From assembly GCF_007750855.1 (NCBI RefSeq), contig NZ_CP036291.1, positions 3,038,001 through 3,102,000 of the forward strand: 64,000 nt of DNA. Direction: 5' to 3'. Shown piece by piece: positions 1 to 7,615 of the stretch. The notes under the pieces are model-generated. The model did not search any database. It saw only the letters and a program-made list of their open reading frames with translations, and had not been told where the DNA came from. Source of the stretch: Pirellulimonas nuda (GTDB lineage: Bacteria > Planctomycetota > Planctomycetia > Pirellulales > Lacipirellulaceae). Every line of letters starts with the position of its first letter. The stretch's first letter is position 1. The position numbers and the translations under genes were made by a program.

Positions 1-115
1 CCCGCTCGCCTTCAAGGCGATCATGTCGCTATCACAGCCGACGGCGTTCGCCGCGCTGTCGCAAGGGCTCGATGGTGAGTGCCCCTGCTGCCGACGGAGG
101 TTCCCTCAAGCGTAG
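1..115 (+). pseudogene. 3' end of a planctomycete tyrosine recombinase (5' part outside the window)
   Basis: Reading from base 2, 37 codons run to a TAG at 113-115. They match the last 37 residues of the integrase at 12195-13235 (minus) almost residue for residue, including the terminal ECPCCRRRF motif. It is therefore the C-terminal end of a second copy, in opposite orientation. Whether the gene is whole cannot be judged because it starts before the window. The repeat that follows the stop codon (copy A) also follows the other integrase. Confidence 0.85.
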
Positions 116-290
116 ATGCTTGCCAAGGCGGCGCCTCCCAGGTCACCCGAGGAGGCGTCGCCAACGCGGAGCGACCTCTGAGGATGAGCCCGGACGCCAA
201 CGCGCTAAGACTGAGACAAGTTCGGCAAGTGCCCGGAGCCGAACCTGAACGAAGTGATGTCTACCTCAGCGACTGAGCCGAACGTCCGGG
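116..290 (-). repeat. Dispersed repeat, copy A (after integrase copy 1)
   Basis: On the reverse strand this stretch contains GACATCACTTC and GTTCGGCTCCG, then a region like that following the integrase at 12195. A hairpin with arms at 127-138 and 151-162 (11 of 12 pairs) matches the one at 12148-12183. The shared sequence therefore covers the integrase tail plus at least 170 bp of noncoding DNA. The outer boundary is uncertain. Confidence 0.7.
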
Positions 291-353
291 GGGCCGCGGA
301 GGATGCACCCGACGCGGGTACGCTACCACTGATCTTACGTCAGATAGCCTGAC

Positions 354-540
354 GTGGCGCAGCTGCTTGCGTTAATCGTTAAGCTGTACGCGGTCGAGCG
401 GGAGGCGAAGGACGCATCGTTCGACGAGCGGCTCACGTTACGACAAGAGCGGAGCGTGCCGCTGCTGATGCAGATCGAGGCATGGCTCAACCAAGAGGAC
501 GACATGGCCCTCCCACGCTCCCCGATGGCCGGGGCGATCA
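354..540 (+). pseudogene. Internal fragment of an IS66-family transposase (TnpC)
   Basis: About 62 codons read VKLYAVEREAKDAS, then RQERSVPLL, then LPRSPMAGAI. This pattern belongs to the region before the C-terminal part of IS66-family TnpC transposases. Nothing recognisable of the N-terminal or DDE region is present, and homology stops where an IS3-type fragment begins on the other strand. It is a dead relic. The assignment is from family pattern recognition, not from a search. Confidence 0.6.
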
Positions 541-656
541 GCAATCGAGTTGGCGGCATGTCCGTCGGGCAGCATCTGCACCGCTTCTTCCTTGAACTCC
601 TTGGTGAACGTACGGCGGGCCGGCTTCGCTGGCTTCTGCTTCTGACCAGGCATCAA
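541..656 (-). pseudogene. N-terminal fragment of an IS3-family OrfA
   Basis: The reverse strand encodes a basic start followed by RRTFTKEFKEEAVQML and DGHAANSIA, the first helices of the OrfA helix-turn-helix in IS3-family elements. After about 40 residues the similarity ends at the junction with the IS66 fragment. No OrfB is nearby. It is a truncated relic. Confidence 0.55.
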
Positions 657-692
657 GGGAATGCTGAGGGTGGGCCCATCTTGAGGAATTCA

Positions 693-749
693 CCTGTCCG
701 TGGAATCCGCACCACCTCAACCTGAGGGGGTGCAGAGTCGACGGACAGG
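693..749. repeat. Imperfect inverted repeat, 57 bp
   Basis: Arms begin and end with CCTGTCCG / CGGACAGG and can be aligned over about 25 bp each with a few mismatches. The repeat lies just outside the IS3 OrfA fragment. It could be two abutting IS ends or a solo palindrome. No gene overlaps it convincingly. Confidence 0.5.
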
Positions 750-757
750 CGGGGAGC

Positions 758-1081
758 TTAGAACGGTGGGCGAATGGACCGCCGCGAGTCAATGACCGGC
801 CAACGCTCTAGCAGATAGTCACGCAACACGCCCGCCCAACTCTGCTGCAGCAGCCCTCGACGCTGTGGCGCAAGGTGCTCCCATGCGTATGTCAGGGGCC
901 CACTCGCGTAGTCGCGCAGGGTTCGAGATGGGCGAACTTGCGTCCGGCTCTCCGCGCGTAAGGTCAAGTGGCGGCTTCCTTCCGCTGCGTCGAGACTCGA
1001 CAGTTCCTCTGGGGGGTCGTCGAACGTGAGCTTGCCCGGTCCGTCCGCCCCGTCACGGGCAAACTCGCTTCGTGAGATCAA
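758..1081 (-). pseudogene. Open frame of unknown origin, possibly a transposase relic
   Basis: A 107-codon frame contains QVRPSRTLRDYASG and GLLQQSWAGVLRDYLLERW, which have the look of the N-terminal region of some DDE transposases. No catalytic motif is present. The surroundings are IS debris. The start is not supported by a clear ribosome binding site. Function is not assigned. Confidence 0.25.
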
Positions 1082-1634
1082 GATCCGTCGTGGCGGTCAT
1101 GGGCCGTCAACCGGGCGTCCGCTTCCTTCTTCTTTCTTCCAATGGACTCTCCCGCAAAGGGCTCGTCGCCCGCGAGCGGCGATGGGCGCCAGAGCACGAT
1201 GCATCGGAGCGAGGCGGCGCCGGCGCCAGCGGCCGGTCGTCGCGTCGGCAGCCGGAACCGCACCAGCGAAGGTCATTGCCCTTCGCGCGGGCTGCTCGAT
1301 TCGCCCTCAGGCACTCGCCCCAAAGGAGGCCTGGCGAAGCGAGGGCGCCTTACTGGGGGTAACGTCGCGGCCGCGGCTCGTCCGCGGTAGGTCGTGAGGA
1401 CGAACGGGAGCGTCCCAGGCCGCCGCTGAGGGCTACCTCTGAACGTGTCAACCATACGGTTTCGGATGGATCAATGTTGCTACGATAAGGGCGTCCGGTG
1501 AAGCGGAGTTCGGCTCTGCGGGGACGCAACCGAACGAGCAGTAGCCGGATCGATGGTGCGCCGAAGCGCGCAGGCCCGCGGACGGCTGGTCTGCTCGGGG
1601 GCCGCTTTACTGCAGCCCGCTTCGGACACCAGAG
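1082..1634. other. No recognisable gene
   Basis: Several short frames exist on both strands, but all have the Arg/Pro/Ala-rich composition expected of random frames in GC-rich DNA, and none shows a motif. The stretch lies between IS fragments and is probably decayed DNA. Confidence 0.5.
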
Positions 1635-2279
1635 CTATCCCTCAGCAAATCCCGGGGTCTGGGGCATAGCCCCAGCAGCTGCGCCTGGATTGTCGGCGTC
1701 TGCTGATACGTAAAAAAATGGGCAGCGGGGCCGCCCGGCAGGGCGGCCCATGGGCTCGGCTGCTTCGGGCTGGGTCGCCGACGGTCTTGACGCTAGTTCG
1801 TAGAGATCGCCAACGAACGACGTCAGCTTCCGCTGCTCGAGCATCCGCTGCTCGCCCTTTGGCAACTCCTCCGGCGAAGCGACCTTCGGCAGGCCCGCGC
1901 CCGCGTAGACGGCGGCTAGCCCCGCGCGGGCTTGTGCTGTGGGCCCCGCTTGCCGCTTCCCCGACCGCGGAGTCTTGCCCCCCGCAGCGCGGTCGAGCGC
2001 CGCGAACTTCTGGGCCACCCACATCGGTTTGGCGTAGCGGTACGGCTCGTTGTTCTTGAGCATCAAGAACGCGATGGTGATCAGCTTCCGCGCCACGGCG
2101 ACGATGGCGACCTGTCGGTTCTTGCGTTTGGCGAGCCGAGGGAAGAACGCGCCCAGCGGCCCGGGGCGCCTCGCCACGTGCTGGCACGACTGGGTCAGCA
2201 ACCAGCGGGCCTGGCTGCTGCCGGCCTTGGTGATGCAGCCGTCTTGAAGACGGCTGGTGTTGCCCAACGCGGATCGCAT
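1635..2279 (-). pseudogene. 3' part of an IS110-family transposase
   Basis: The 214-codon frame starts inside the C-terminal Transposase_20 domain: ITKAGSSQARWLL, then RKNRQVAIVAVARKLITI and MLKNNEPY are the usual IS110 tail motifs. The whole N-terminal DEDD (RuvC-like) domain is missing, so it cannot be active. The frame carries about 130 further residues of low-complexity sequence before the stop. It differs from the apparently complete IS110-type gene at 24502-25455, so it comes from another element. Confidence 0.8.
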
Positions 2280-2569
2280 TCAGATGGCTTCGGCATGATC
2301 GGCACTGGGTTGAACGATTTACTCGTGCCAAGCAGAGAAAAATGTCACGTGGCGGCTCCACTCGTCTACGATCTGGCATCCCCTAGCAAAGCACCTTCGC
2401 TGCCGCAAGCAACCAAAAACCTTTCAGCCGTCACGTGCGGCCCAGAAGGCATGTTGGTACCAGCAAAGACGCGGCCTGCTTGATCAGACCCCCCTCCCCT
2501 CCCCCGCCGGCCGCCCGGACGCAGCAGCGTCCGAAGCGGCCCGCCGGGAGTGGGGCGCCGCCCCGATCG

Positions 2570-2803
2570 CTACCGCCGCCGCTGCACCCGTCGCCTCGGC
2601 GCCGGCCTCGACAAGGCCCGCTTCTGCTGCGCGAGCCTGCAACAGGCGAGGACGCTGCCCACGACGAGCACGACGACGGTCGGCCAGAACGCGGTGGTGA
2701 GCAGCACGGCCAGAACAACGCACGCCCAGAACACGACCCCCCGCGGGGGCGGCCGCGTCCAGAACTCGGGGCGCGGGGCCCCTTGGTTTTCGTTACCCGA
2801 CAA
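2570..2803 (-). CDS. Small membrane protein, last gene of the ubiquitin-like operon
   Basis: A 77-residue protein has a polar, Pro-rich N-terminus, one long hydrophobic stretch (about residues 22-56, probably one or two membrane helices) and a basic Arg-rich tail, which favours a cytoplasmic C-terminus. I chose the TTG at 2803 because AAGGAGG sits 6 bases upstream, inside the end of the E1 gene. The longer frame has no such signal. It overlaps the E1 stop by about 11 bp, so translation is probably coupled. The family is not recognised. It may tether the conjugation machinery to the membrane, but that is only inference from position. Confidence 0.55.
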   Translation of the reverse strand: MSGNENQGAPRPEFWTRPPPRGVVFWACVVLAVLLTTAFWPTVVVLVVGSVLACCRLAQQKRALSRPAPRRRVQRRR

Positions 2804-3488
2804 GGGTTGCCTCCTTGGCTCGAGGGGTTGAAACAATAAGCTCGCTCGCCAGCAGGTTGAGCGACAGGTCGGCGTCCAGCGGCTGCTGGCGCAGCCAGCG
2901 GACGAATTGGGAGAGCATCAAGCCGGCGGTCATGCCGGCGGCGTAGATCGTCGACCTCGCCGTGCAGGCGCCCGCCTGGGCCTCGTGCTGCGGAAACAGC
3001 GATTGGGAGTAGTGCGCGCGGCTGGCGGCGTCACACGCACTAAGCACCCGCAGGGTCTCGCCCCGCATCCGCCCGTCGGCCCAGAAGCCGACAAGGCCGC
3101 CGCCCCCTCGCCAGATGGCCGCGCGGGCGTCGATGGAATCGACGCAGCAGAAGGCCGCGTCCCCCAGCCGGGTCGCCGGGCGCCAGCGGTCCTGCACGGC
3201 GTCGACGTTGACCTGCGGATCGATCGCCAGCACCGCGTCGCGGCAGGCGTCGACCTTCCGGCGGCCGACATCGCCGCGGGCGTACCCCTGCGTCGTGACG
3301 TTGCTCGCGTCGACCTTGTCAAAATCCACCAGCCGCAGCCGGCGCACGCCGAGCGACGCCAGCTGCACCGCGACCTGCCTGCCGACGGCGCCGACGCCGA
3401 CCACGGCAGCGTCGAGTAACGCCAGCCTTGCTTGCGGCACCAGCTGCGCCTGCCGCGCGAAGCGGTCTTCCTCGGGTTCTGTAAACAT
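2793..3488 (-). CDS. E1-like ubiquitin-activating enzyme (ThiF/MoeB superfamily)
   Basis: This 231-residue protein has the core of an adenylating E1: nucleotide-binding GVGAVG at 31-36, the acidic DFDKVDASN loop at 55-63, and a Cys in GACTARS (C175) placed where the thioester cysteine lies in short bacterial E1s. It would use ATP to adenylate the C-terminus of the ubiquitin-like protein encoded 1.7 kb upstream, then pass it to the E2. It is shorter than eukaryotic E1s and lacks their ubiquitin-fold domain. The ATG at 3488 follows AAGGAG. It is 18 bp downstream of the JAMM gene and overlaps the next small gene. Assignment of the catalytic Cys is by alignment in my head, not tested. Confidence 0.88.
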   Translation of the reverse strand: MFTEPEEDRFARQAQLVPQARLALLDAAVVGVGAVGRQVAVQLASLGVRRLRLVDFDKVDASNVTTQGYARGDVGRRKVDACRDAVLAIDPQVNVDAVQDRWRPATRLGDAAFCCVDSIDARAAIWRGGGGLVGFWADGRMRGETLRVLSACDAASRAHYSQSLFPQHEAQAGACTARSTIYAAGMTAGLMLSQFVRWLRQQPLDADLSLNLLASELIVSTPRAKEATLVG

Positions 3489-3506
3489 CGGGCTCCTTGG
3501 GCTTGG

Positions 3507-4154
3507 TTAGTCTGGGGGGCAGCTCCAGAGGGCCTCCGCGGCCTCCGGGTCGATCCCGAACAGCCGCTCACCCAGCCCCTCCAGATCATCCCAGTCGGGC
3601 TCGGGCTCAACGCAGGCGGCGTACTGGGCGAGCCAAGCCGCGTGGTCGCTGCCGCCGAACGGCTCGTCCCACGCGACCCGCACGGGGAGCCGCTGGCTGG
3701 CGCCCGGGCCGGCGCTGACCCCCAGCCGGGCGTACCAGCCCCCACCACGCGCCAGGATCGCCATCACGGCCCAGTCGGCCGGCCCGAACACCCGGGCGAA
3801 CGTCGCCTCGTCGGTCCCGCTGGGGTGGGGCGAGACGCCGGGGTGGGTGTGGAACCAGATCCGGCCGAACTGTTGGGGGCTAAGCCCGGCGTCGGCCTGC
3901 TGGTCGAAGTAGTCGGCCACCGCGGCGTCGTCAAACGCCACGCTCACCGCGCTGCACGCCTGCCGGACCGGCGTTACGTCCCGCACCAAGAGCAGGTCCT
4001 GGGGGTCCGAGACGCCGAAGCAGCCGATCTCGGTCGGCCCCGCGTCACGCAAGAACCTGAGCTTGGCCCACGCGTGGGGCGTCAGCCGCAGCGACCGGCG
4101 CCGCTGCGGCTGGGGGCGCCTCGTCTTCTGATTCTTTCTCTGCAGTACACGCAT
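3507..4154 (-). CDS. JAB/JAMM-domain peptidase, putative deconjugase or Ubl processor
   Basis: A 215-residue protein carries a complete JAMM zinc motif: Glu42 in TEIGCFG, then HTHPGVSPHPSGTD with His102, His104, Ser112 and Asp115, the exact H-x-H-x7-S-x2-D spacing of active MPN+ isopeptidases. Such enzymes remove ubiquitin-like tags or trim the tag precursor. The ATG at 4154 has GGAG 6 bases upstream; a GTG at 4157 is possible. The first 36 codons overlap the 3' end of the E2 gene in another frame. The first 20 residues are strongly basic. Confidence 0.88.
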   Translation of the reverse strand: MRVLQRKNQKTRRPQPQRRRSLRLTPHAWAKLRFLRDAGPTEIGCFGVSDPQDLLLVRDVTPVRQACSAVSVAFDDAAVADYFDQQADAGLSPQQFGRIWFHTHPGVSPHPSGTDEATFARVFGPADWAVMAILARGGGWYARLGVSAGPGASQRLPVRVAWDEPFGGSDHAAWLAQYAACVEPEPDWDDLEGLGERLFGIDPEAAEALWSCPPD

Positions 4155-5070
4155 CACAAACTCCGTCGGTTAGGCATTGGTAGCAGCAGGTCCCGTCGCA
4201 GTCGCTACAGGGTTCCAGACACGCCCGGCAGTGGTGCTCGCCGCAGCCCTCGCACTCCCCGCGGCAGCCGTGGCAGAGGCCCTCGCCGCAGCCCTCGCAG
4301 GCGCCCGAGCAGCCGTCGCACACCTCGGCGTCGCAGCGTCCGCACAGCGACCGGTCCTCGTCGTCGACCAGCACGCCGCAGTCGCTGCAGGGGGACCCGT
4401 GCCAGCGGTCGAGGTCGACGTAAGCGCTCGACGCGTTGTAGGTCTGCAGGATCTGGCGGACGATCAGCACGTAGTCGTACAGCCGCCCCTCGAGGGCGGC
4501 CGCCTGCAGCACGGGGCCCCCCTCCCCTTCGCACAGCCGGTCCTCGACGACGTGCGGGTGGGTGACGCTCTGGTTGGACCCCGGGGCGTGCGGCTCCATC
4601 GCGATGACCAGCAGCTGGGGCTGGTCGCCGCCGAGCGTGCCCCAATCGAGCGACAGCAAGAACGGGCCGAGAGCGACCCCCTCGAGCGTGATCGGTCCGG
4701 TCGCGACCAGCAGCCGCCGCTGCGGGAGGTTGATCTCGAGCTGCGGGAACTCTTCGTCGATGGCGAGCAGGTCGCGGTAGAGGCCCCCGAGCGTTGGCGC
4801 CTGGCCCGCTCGCCGCTCTCGGCACAGGCGCTCGGCCTGTGAGGTGGCCGTGACGGCCAGGTCGCGCAGCGCCCGCTCGAGCCGCGGGCGGAGCCGCCTC
4901 GAAGCCGCGCGGTAGTGATGGCGGCAGGCGTGCCGCATCATGCGCGTGAGCCGCGCGACGGCGTCGAGCGGCAGCGGCTCCGCGGGCAGCGGCAGAACGT
5001 CTTGGCGGCGGGCGTAGGTCTCGGCGATCGCCGAGGCGGCCCGCCACAACATCTTCTGGCGTGGGTTCAT
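4045..5070 (-). CDS. E2-like conjugating domain fused to a Cys-rich RING-like tail
   Basis: This 341-residue protein has a helical N-terminus (1-105), then an E2-like core (about 110-225) with HPHV at 171-174 and Cys180 in RLCEGEG, equivalent to the HPN...C active site of ubiquitin E2s. The YDY and LQTYNASSAY segments follow. Residues 228-308 hold 21 cysteines, mostly CxxC pairs in a repeating pattern of about 15 residues, which should bind several zinc ions like a RING or tandem treble clef. The tail is Ala/Pro-rich and overlaps the JAMM gene. E2 and ligase-like functions would thus be in one chain. I chose Met at 5070; the frame opens 20 codons earlier. The E2 call rests on motif spacing and on neighbours. 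Confidence 0.8.
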   Translation of the reverse strand: MNPRQKMLWRAASAIAETYARRQDVLPLPAEPLPLDAVARLTRMMRHACRHHYRAASRRLRPRLERALRDLAVTATSQAERLCRERRAGQAPTLGGLYRDLLAIDEEFPQLEINLPQRRLLVATGPITLEGVALGPFLLSLDWGTLGGDQPQLLVIAMEPHAPGSNQSVTHPHVVEDRLCEGEGGPVLQAAALEGRLYDYVLIVRQILQTYNASSAYVDLDRWHGSPCSDCGVLVDDEDRSLCGRCDAEVCDGCSGACEGCGEGLCHGCRGECEGCGEHHCRACLEPCSDCDGTCCYQCLTDGVCDACTAEKESEDEAPPAAAAPVAAADAPRVGQAQVLA

Positions 5071-5182
5071 GGGATGGCCGCTTCGCGGCGGGGCTGGGGG
5101 CTGGGTAGGCAGTGGCCAGCAAGCAGGCATCCGTGCCCGCCGCTGACCGCTAATGACTAATACCTAAGACCTAACGCCTTCC

Positions 5183-5401
5183 TTAGGCCCCTTCGATCTT
5201 CACCGGCGTGAAGCTGATGCGGTCCCCTTCTTGGAGGACCTGATCGGCCGGCGCGGGCAAGCGGTTGACGCGGATCAGGTAGTTCTCGGGCCGCGGGTCG
5301 CGGACCTGCCGCTCGAACAGCTTGCGGACCGACGTGCCGGGCTCGATGTGCACGTAGTCGGCGAAGCCGGCACCGTCGTTGTTGATGACGAGGATTTTCA
5401 C
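5183..5401 (-). CDS. Ubiquitin-like protein (72 residues)
   Basis: The protein starts [10 protein letters not shown] and has the length and strand pattern of a beta-grasp fold, ending [11 protein letters not shown]. It resembles ubiquitin-like proteins that sit beside ThiF and JAB genes in bacteria. The last residues are Gly-Ala rather than Gly-Gly, so loss of one Ala would expose a C-terminal Gly for activation. The start is GTG at 5401. The upstream leader is unusual, with heptamer repeats and G-runs. It is the likely modifier for the E1, E2 and JAMM proteins encoded just downstream. Confidence 0.85.
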   Translation of the reverse strand: MKILVINNDGAGFADYVHIEPGTSVRKLFERQVRDPRPENYLIRVNRLPAPADQVLQEGDRISFTPVKIEGA

Positions 5402-5463
5402 TATTGGACTCGGGGGTTAGGGGAGGGTCCGCCTGCGGCGGACGGGGTGTGTCGCTGCGCGAC

Positions 5464-5500
5464 GGGGCTGGGGACGGGGGGCTAGGGGTTGGGGACTGGG
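5464..5500 (+). other. G-quadruplex-like run cluster
   Basis: Six runs of three to six G lie within 37 bases on the plus strand, separated by two or three bases. This satisfies a simple G4 pattern. It lies about 65-100 bp upstream of the ubiquitin-like gene on the template strand. Short hairpins (GTCCGCC/GGCGGAC) lie between it and the gene. Any effect on expression is speculative. Confidence 0.5.
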
Positions 5501-5510
5501 AAAGGCGTCG

Positions 5511-5619
5511 ACTCATCACTCATCACTCATCACTCACAACTCACAACTCATCACTCACAACTCATCACTCACAACTCACAACTCACAACTCACAACTCAC
5601 AACTCACAACTCACAACTC
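5511..5619. repeat. Heptamer tandem repeat, about 15.5 units
   Basis: The plus strand consists of ACTCATC and ACTCACA units in a mixed order with no other sequence between them. The repeat covers the last codons of the 84-residue gene upstream (its VSCEL end and stop are spelled by the repeat). It lies in the leader of the ubiquitin-like gene. Units are too short and lack spacers, so this is not a CRISPR array. The copy number is likely to vary by slippage. Confidence 0.95.
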
Positions 5620-5851
5620 CGGCGTAGCGGGCTTGCCAGGCGTCGTCCCAGTCGAGGTAGCTCTCGTGGGCGATGTCGGCGGCGAGCGGGTTCACTTCTT
5701 CGAAGTCGTACGCCTCGTCGAGGACGACCTGCGGCTCGGGGTCGTGGCAGACGTCCAGCGGGGCGGCCAGCGAGAAGCCGAGTCGATCGATCGTGCGGCG
5801 GGACTCGCCGGTGGCGTGGGAGACGGCGGACAGCAGCTGGCGATGGGACAT
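5597..5851 (-). CDS. Small conserved-looking protein of unknown function
   Basis: An 84-residue acidic protein starts MSHRQLLSAVSHATGES and includes RRTIDRLGFSL and an acidic middle rich in Glu and Asp. The ATG at 5851 is preceded by GGAGG, better than the Met eight codons earlier. It sits between the 80-residue gene and the ubiquitin-like gene in the same direction. Its 3' end lies in the heptamer repeat, so its length could change with repeat number. No family recognised. Confidence 0.6.
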   Translation of the reverse strand: MSHRQLLSAVSHATGESRRTIDRLGFSLAAPLDVCHDPEPQVVLDEAYDFEEVNPLAADIAHESYLDWDDAWQARYAGVVSCEL

Positions 5852-5908
5852 GACGGACCTCCGGTTAGGGAACATGAACAGGGGGAGACGCAGAAGCGGT
5901 GACGCTGC

Positions 5909-6151
5909 CTAGAGGCGGCTTCGCAGCAGCCAATCGCGTTCGGCCCTCAGGGCCTCATTGCGGCTGGCGAACGGGCCCAACAGCGGCCCGTCCACAGGAG
6001 AAAGATCTGCCAGCCAATGACCGAGGGGGTCGGGCTCGACGTGGCTGGCCCGGGAGATCGAGACGCAGCCCAGAGTGGCCAAGTCGAGCGTCTCGTCGTA
6101 CAGCGTGGTGATCGTCCCCTGAGGTCCGACCACCAGGTGCAACGCTTCCAC
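5909..6151 (-). CDS. 80-residue protein of unknown function
   Basis: The protein begins MEALHLVVGPQGTI and contains SISRASHVEPD, then WLADLSPVDGPLLGPF and a helical end. It looks like a small, mostly beta domain. The GTG start at 6151 overlaps the TAG stop of the upstream gene (TAGTG), a sign of coupled translation. Its place inside the operon supports it being real. Possible roles include a substrate or adaptor of the conjugation system, without direct evidence. Confidence 0.65.
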   Translation of the reverse strand: MEALHLVVGPQGTITTLYDETLDLATLGCVSISRASHVEPDPLGHWLADLSPVDGPLLGPFASRNEALRAERDWLLRSRL

Positions 6152-7107
6152 TAGGCGCCACGCCGCATCACGCGGCGGCGGGGGCGGTCGACCAGCAGCG
6201 ACTCCAGGGACTGGGCGACCCGCCCCAACCCCTCGGCCGCCTGCTCGCGGAGCGACGTGTGGGTCCGCAGCCCCTCGGGCCGCACGCCGGCCAGCACTGC
6301 CTCGGCCTCTTCGACTAGCTCATCCAGCTCGCCAGAAGTGCTGAGCCGCAGGTGGCGGAACCGCTCGAAGAACGCCTGCAGGTTCTCGACCGCCGAGTCG
6401 CGGAACACCTTGGGCTTGCCGTCGGCCTGGCCCTCCAGCCGCTCGGCCAGGTGGCTTACCAGCCGCTGCAGCTCTTCGCCAAACGCCTGCTCGGCGAGGG
6501 CGACCGCTTCTTCGAAGCGTGCCCGCGTGCGCTCGCACTCCCGCCTGAACAGCTCGGGAGACAAACGACGCAGGTACTCCGGCGGCTCGACCGATGGAAA
6601 ATCCCACTCCACCGCAAAGAGCCCGCCGAGCCGTTCTGGGTAGTCGCCCGACTCAAACAGCTCTCCTAGACGGCGGCGGGCCGAGTCCCGCAGCTCGCCA
6701 TAGACCTCGTCCAGTTCCTGCACGGCTTCATTCAGCTCTTCGCGGTAGCCTTCAAACCGATGCTGCAGCGTCTCGACGTCGCCGCGACGCACGAGGCGGA
6801 CCCCCGGCTCGGGGAACGGCAGCGAGACCCCCTTCCAGTAGGCAACCGCTTGGCTGCGCACCGCGGAGACGCCGCGGTACTTGGGGTGCCGGGTGTCGAG
6901 CAGCTTCTTGCCGGCCGACAGAGAATCGCCGGCGGCGCCGAACGCCTCGGCCGCCTGCGCCTTCTGGTCGGCAGAGAGCGTCTTCTTGGCGCCGAACCAG
7001 GTGAACGACAATCGTACGGCCGCGGTCTCCAGCCGCAGCCGCTCTGGGGGTGAGGGAGGGGGCGCCTCGCGGTGGGTTGGAGGCGGGGCTTCGAGTAGTA
7101 CAGACAT
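6151..7107 (-). CDS. 318-residue helical protein of unknown function
   Basis: I chose the ATG at 7107 because GAAGGAG lies 7 bases upstream; the frame is open 21 codons earlier. After a Pro-rich start, the protein has a domain with LSFTWFGAKKTLSADQ and HPKYRGVSAVRSQAVAYW, followed by long charged helices that are probably coiled coils (about 120-290) and a basic end RPRRRVMRRGA. The overall look recalls helical DUF3150-type proteins of plasmids and phages, but I am not sure of this. It overlaps the next gene by one base. Confidence 0.65.
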   Translation of the reverse strand: MSVLLEAPPPTHREAPPPSPPERLRLETAAVRLSFTWFGAKKTLSADQKAQAAEAFGAAGDSLSAGKKLLDTRHPKYRGVSAVRSQAVAYWKGVSLPFPEPGVRLVRRGDVETLQHRFEGYREELNEAVQELDEVYGELRDSARRRLGELFESGDYPERLGGLFAVEWDFPSVEPPEYLRRLSPELFRRECERTRARFEEAVALAEQAFGEELQRLVSHLAERLEGQADGKPKVFRDSAVENLQAFFERFRHLRLSTSGELDELVEEAEAVLAGVRPEGLRTHTSLREQAAEGLGRVAQSLESLLVDRPRRRVMRRGA

Positions 7108-7166
7108 GGAGACTCCTTCGTGGTTGGTGAACGGTGGAAGCTGATCGCTGAACGCTGAAAGCTCCC

Positions 7167-7589
7167 TCACGGGGTGAGCCCCTTCAGCTCAAGCAGCACC
7201 GCGAGTTCGGCGCACAGGTCGGCCCCCGACCACTGCTTGTCGGGGTTCCAGAACGGCTCGTCCCTTTCGTCGCGGTCGAGGTAGAGCCGCTCCTGCACCC
7301 AGCGCGCCAGATGCTCGAGCTCCGCGCGATCGAGTTCGCCCGGGTCGCGGACGCCGCGTTTGGCGGCGGGGGTCAGCAGCTCGCCGTGGCCTCCCTGTTC
7401 GATGGCCCGCTCCAGGTCGCTCCCCCACAACGCGTGGATGCCAGCGGCCTCCATCGACTGCACGGACGGCTGCTGCGTTTCGGCGGCCTGAGCGTCCCAA
7501 TCTACGATTAGGGCGCGGACGCCTGGGCTGTTGGCGTACGCCTCTTGTACGACGCCGCCGAGGACGCTGAGGACGACGGTGATGTCCAA
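7167..7589 (-). CDS. 140-residue protein of unknown function
   Basis: The protein starts with a hydrophobic stretch (ITVVLSVLGGVVQEAY) and continues with SPGVRALIVDWDAQ and a helical, acidic remainder, ending LCAELAVLLELKGLTP. It starts at TTG (7589) with AAGGAGG 5-6 bases upstream, the same arrangement as the first and last genes of the operon. It lies 26 bp downstream of the AAA+ gene. No family recognised. Confidence 0.6.
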   Translation of the reverse strand: MDITVVLSVLGGVVQEAYANSPGVRALIVDWDAQAAETQQPSVQSMEAAGIHALWGSDLERAIEQGGHGELLTPAAKRGVRDPGELDRAELEHLARWVQERLYLDRDERDEPFWNPDKQWSGADLCAELAVLLELKGLTP

Positions 7590-7615
7590 TCTGCCTCCTT
7601 AGGGATATTCGCCCG

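Noticed and set aside
2431-2839. Plus-strand frame of 134 codons
   Set aside because: Pro/Arg-rich and overlaps the end of the ubiquitin-like operon, where a minus-strand gene with strong ribosome binding site is present.
4177-4842. Long plus-strand frame opposite the E2-RING gene
   Set aside because: It mirrors the coding strand of a strongly supported gene, with Val/Ala-rich composition and no motifs.
2570-5401. PRTRC plasmid cassette
   Set aside because: ThiF-, JAB- and Ubl-like genes also occur in PRTRC cassettes, but the ParB-like and other PRTRC genes are absent and an E2-RING is present, so the eukaryote-like conjugation reading fits better.
5511-5619. Possible CRISPR array
   Set aside because: Units are 7 bp with no spacers, and no cas genes are near. 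It is a simple tandem repeat.
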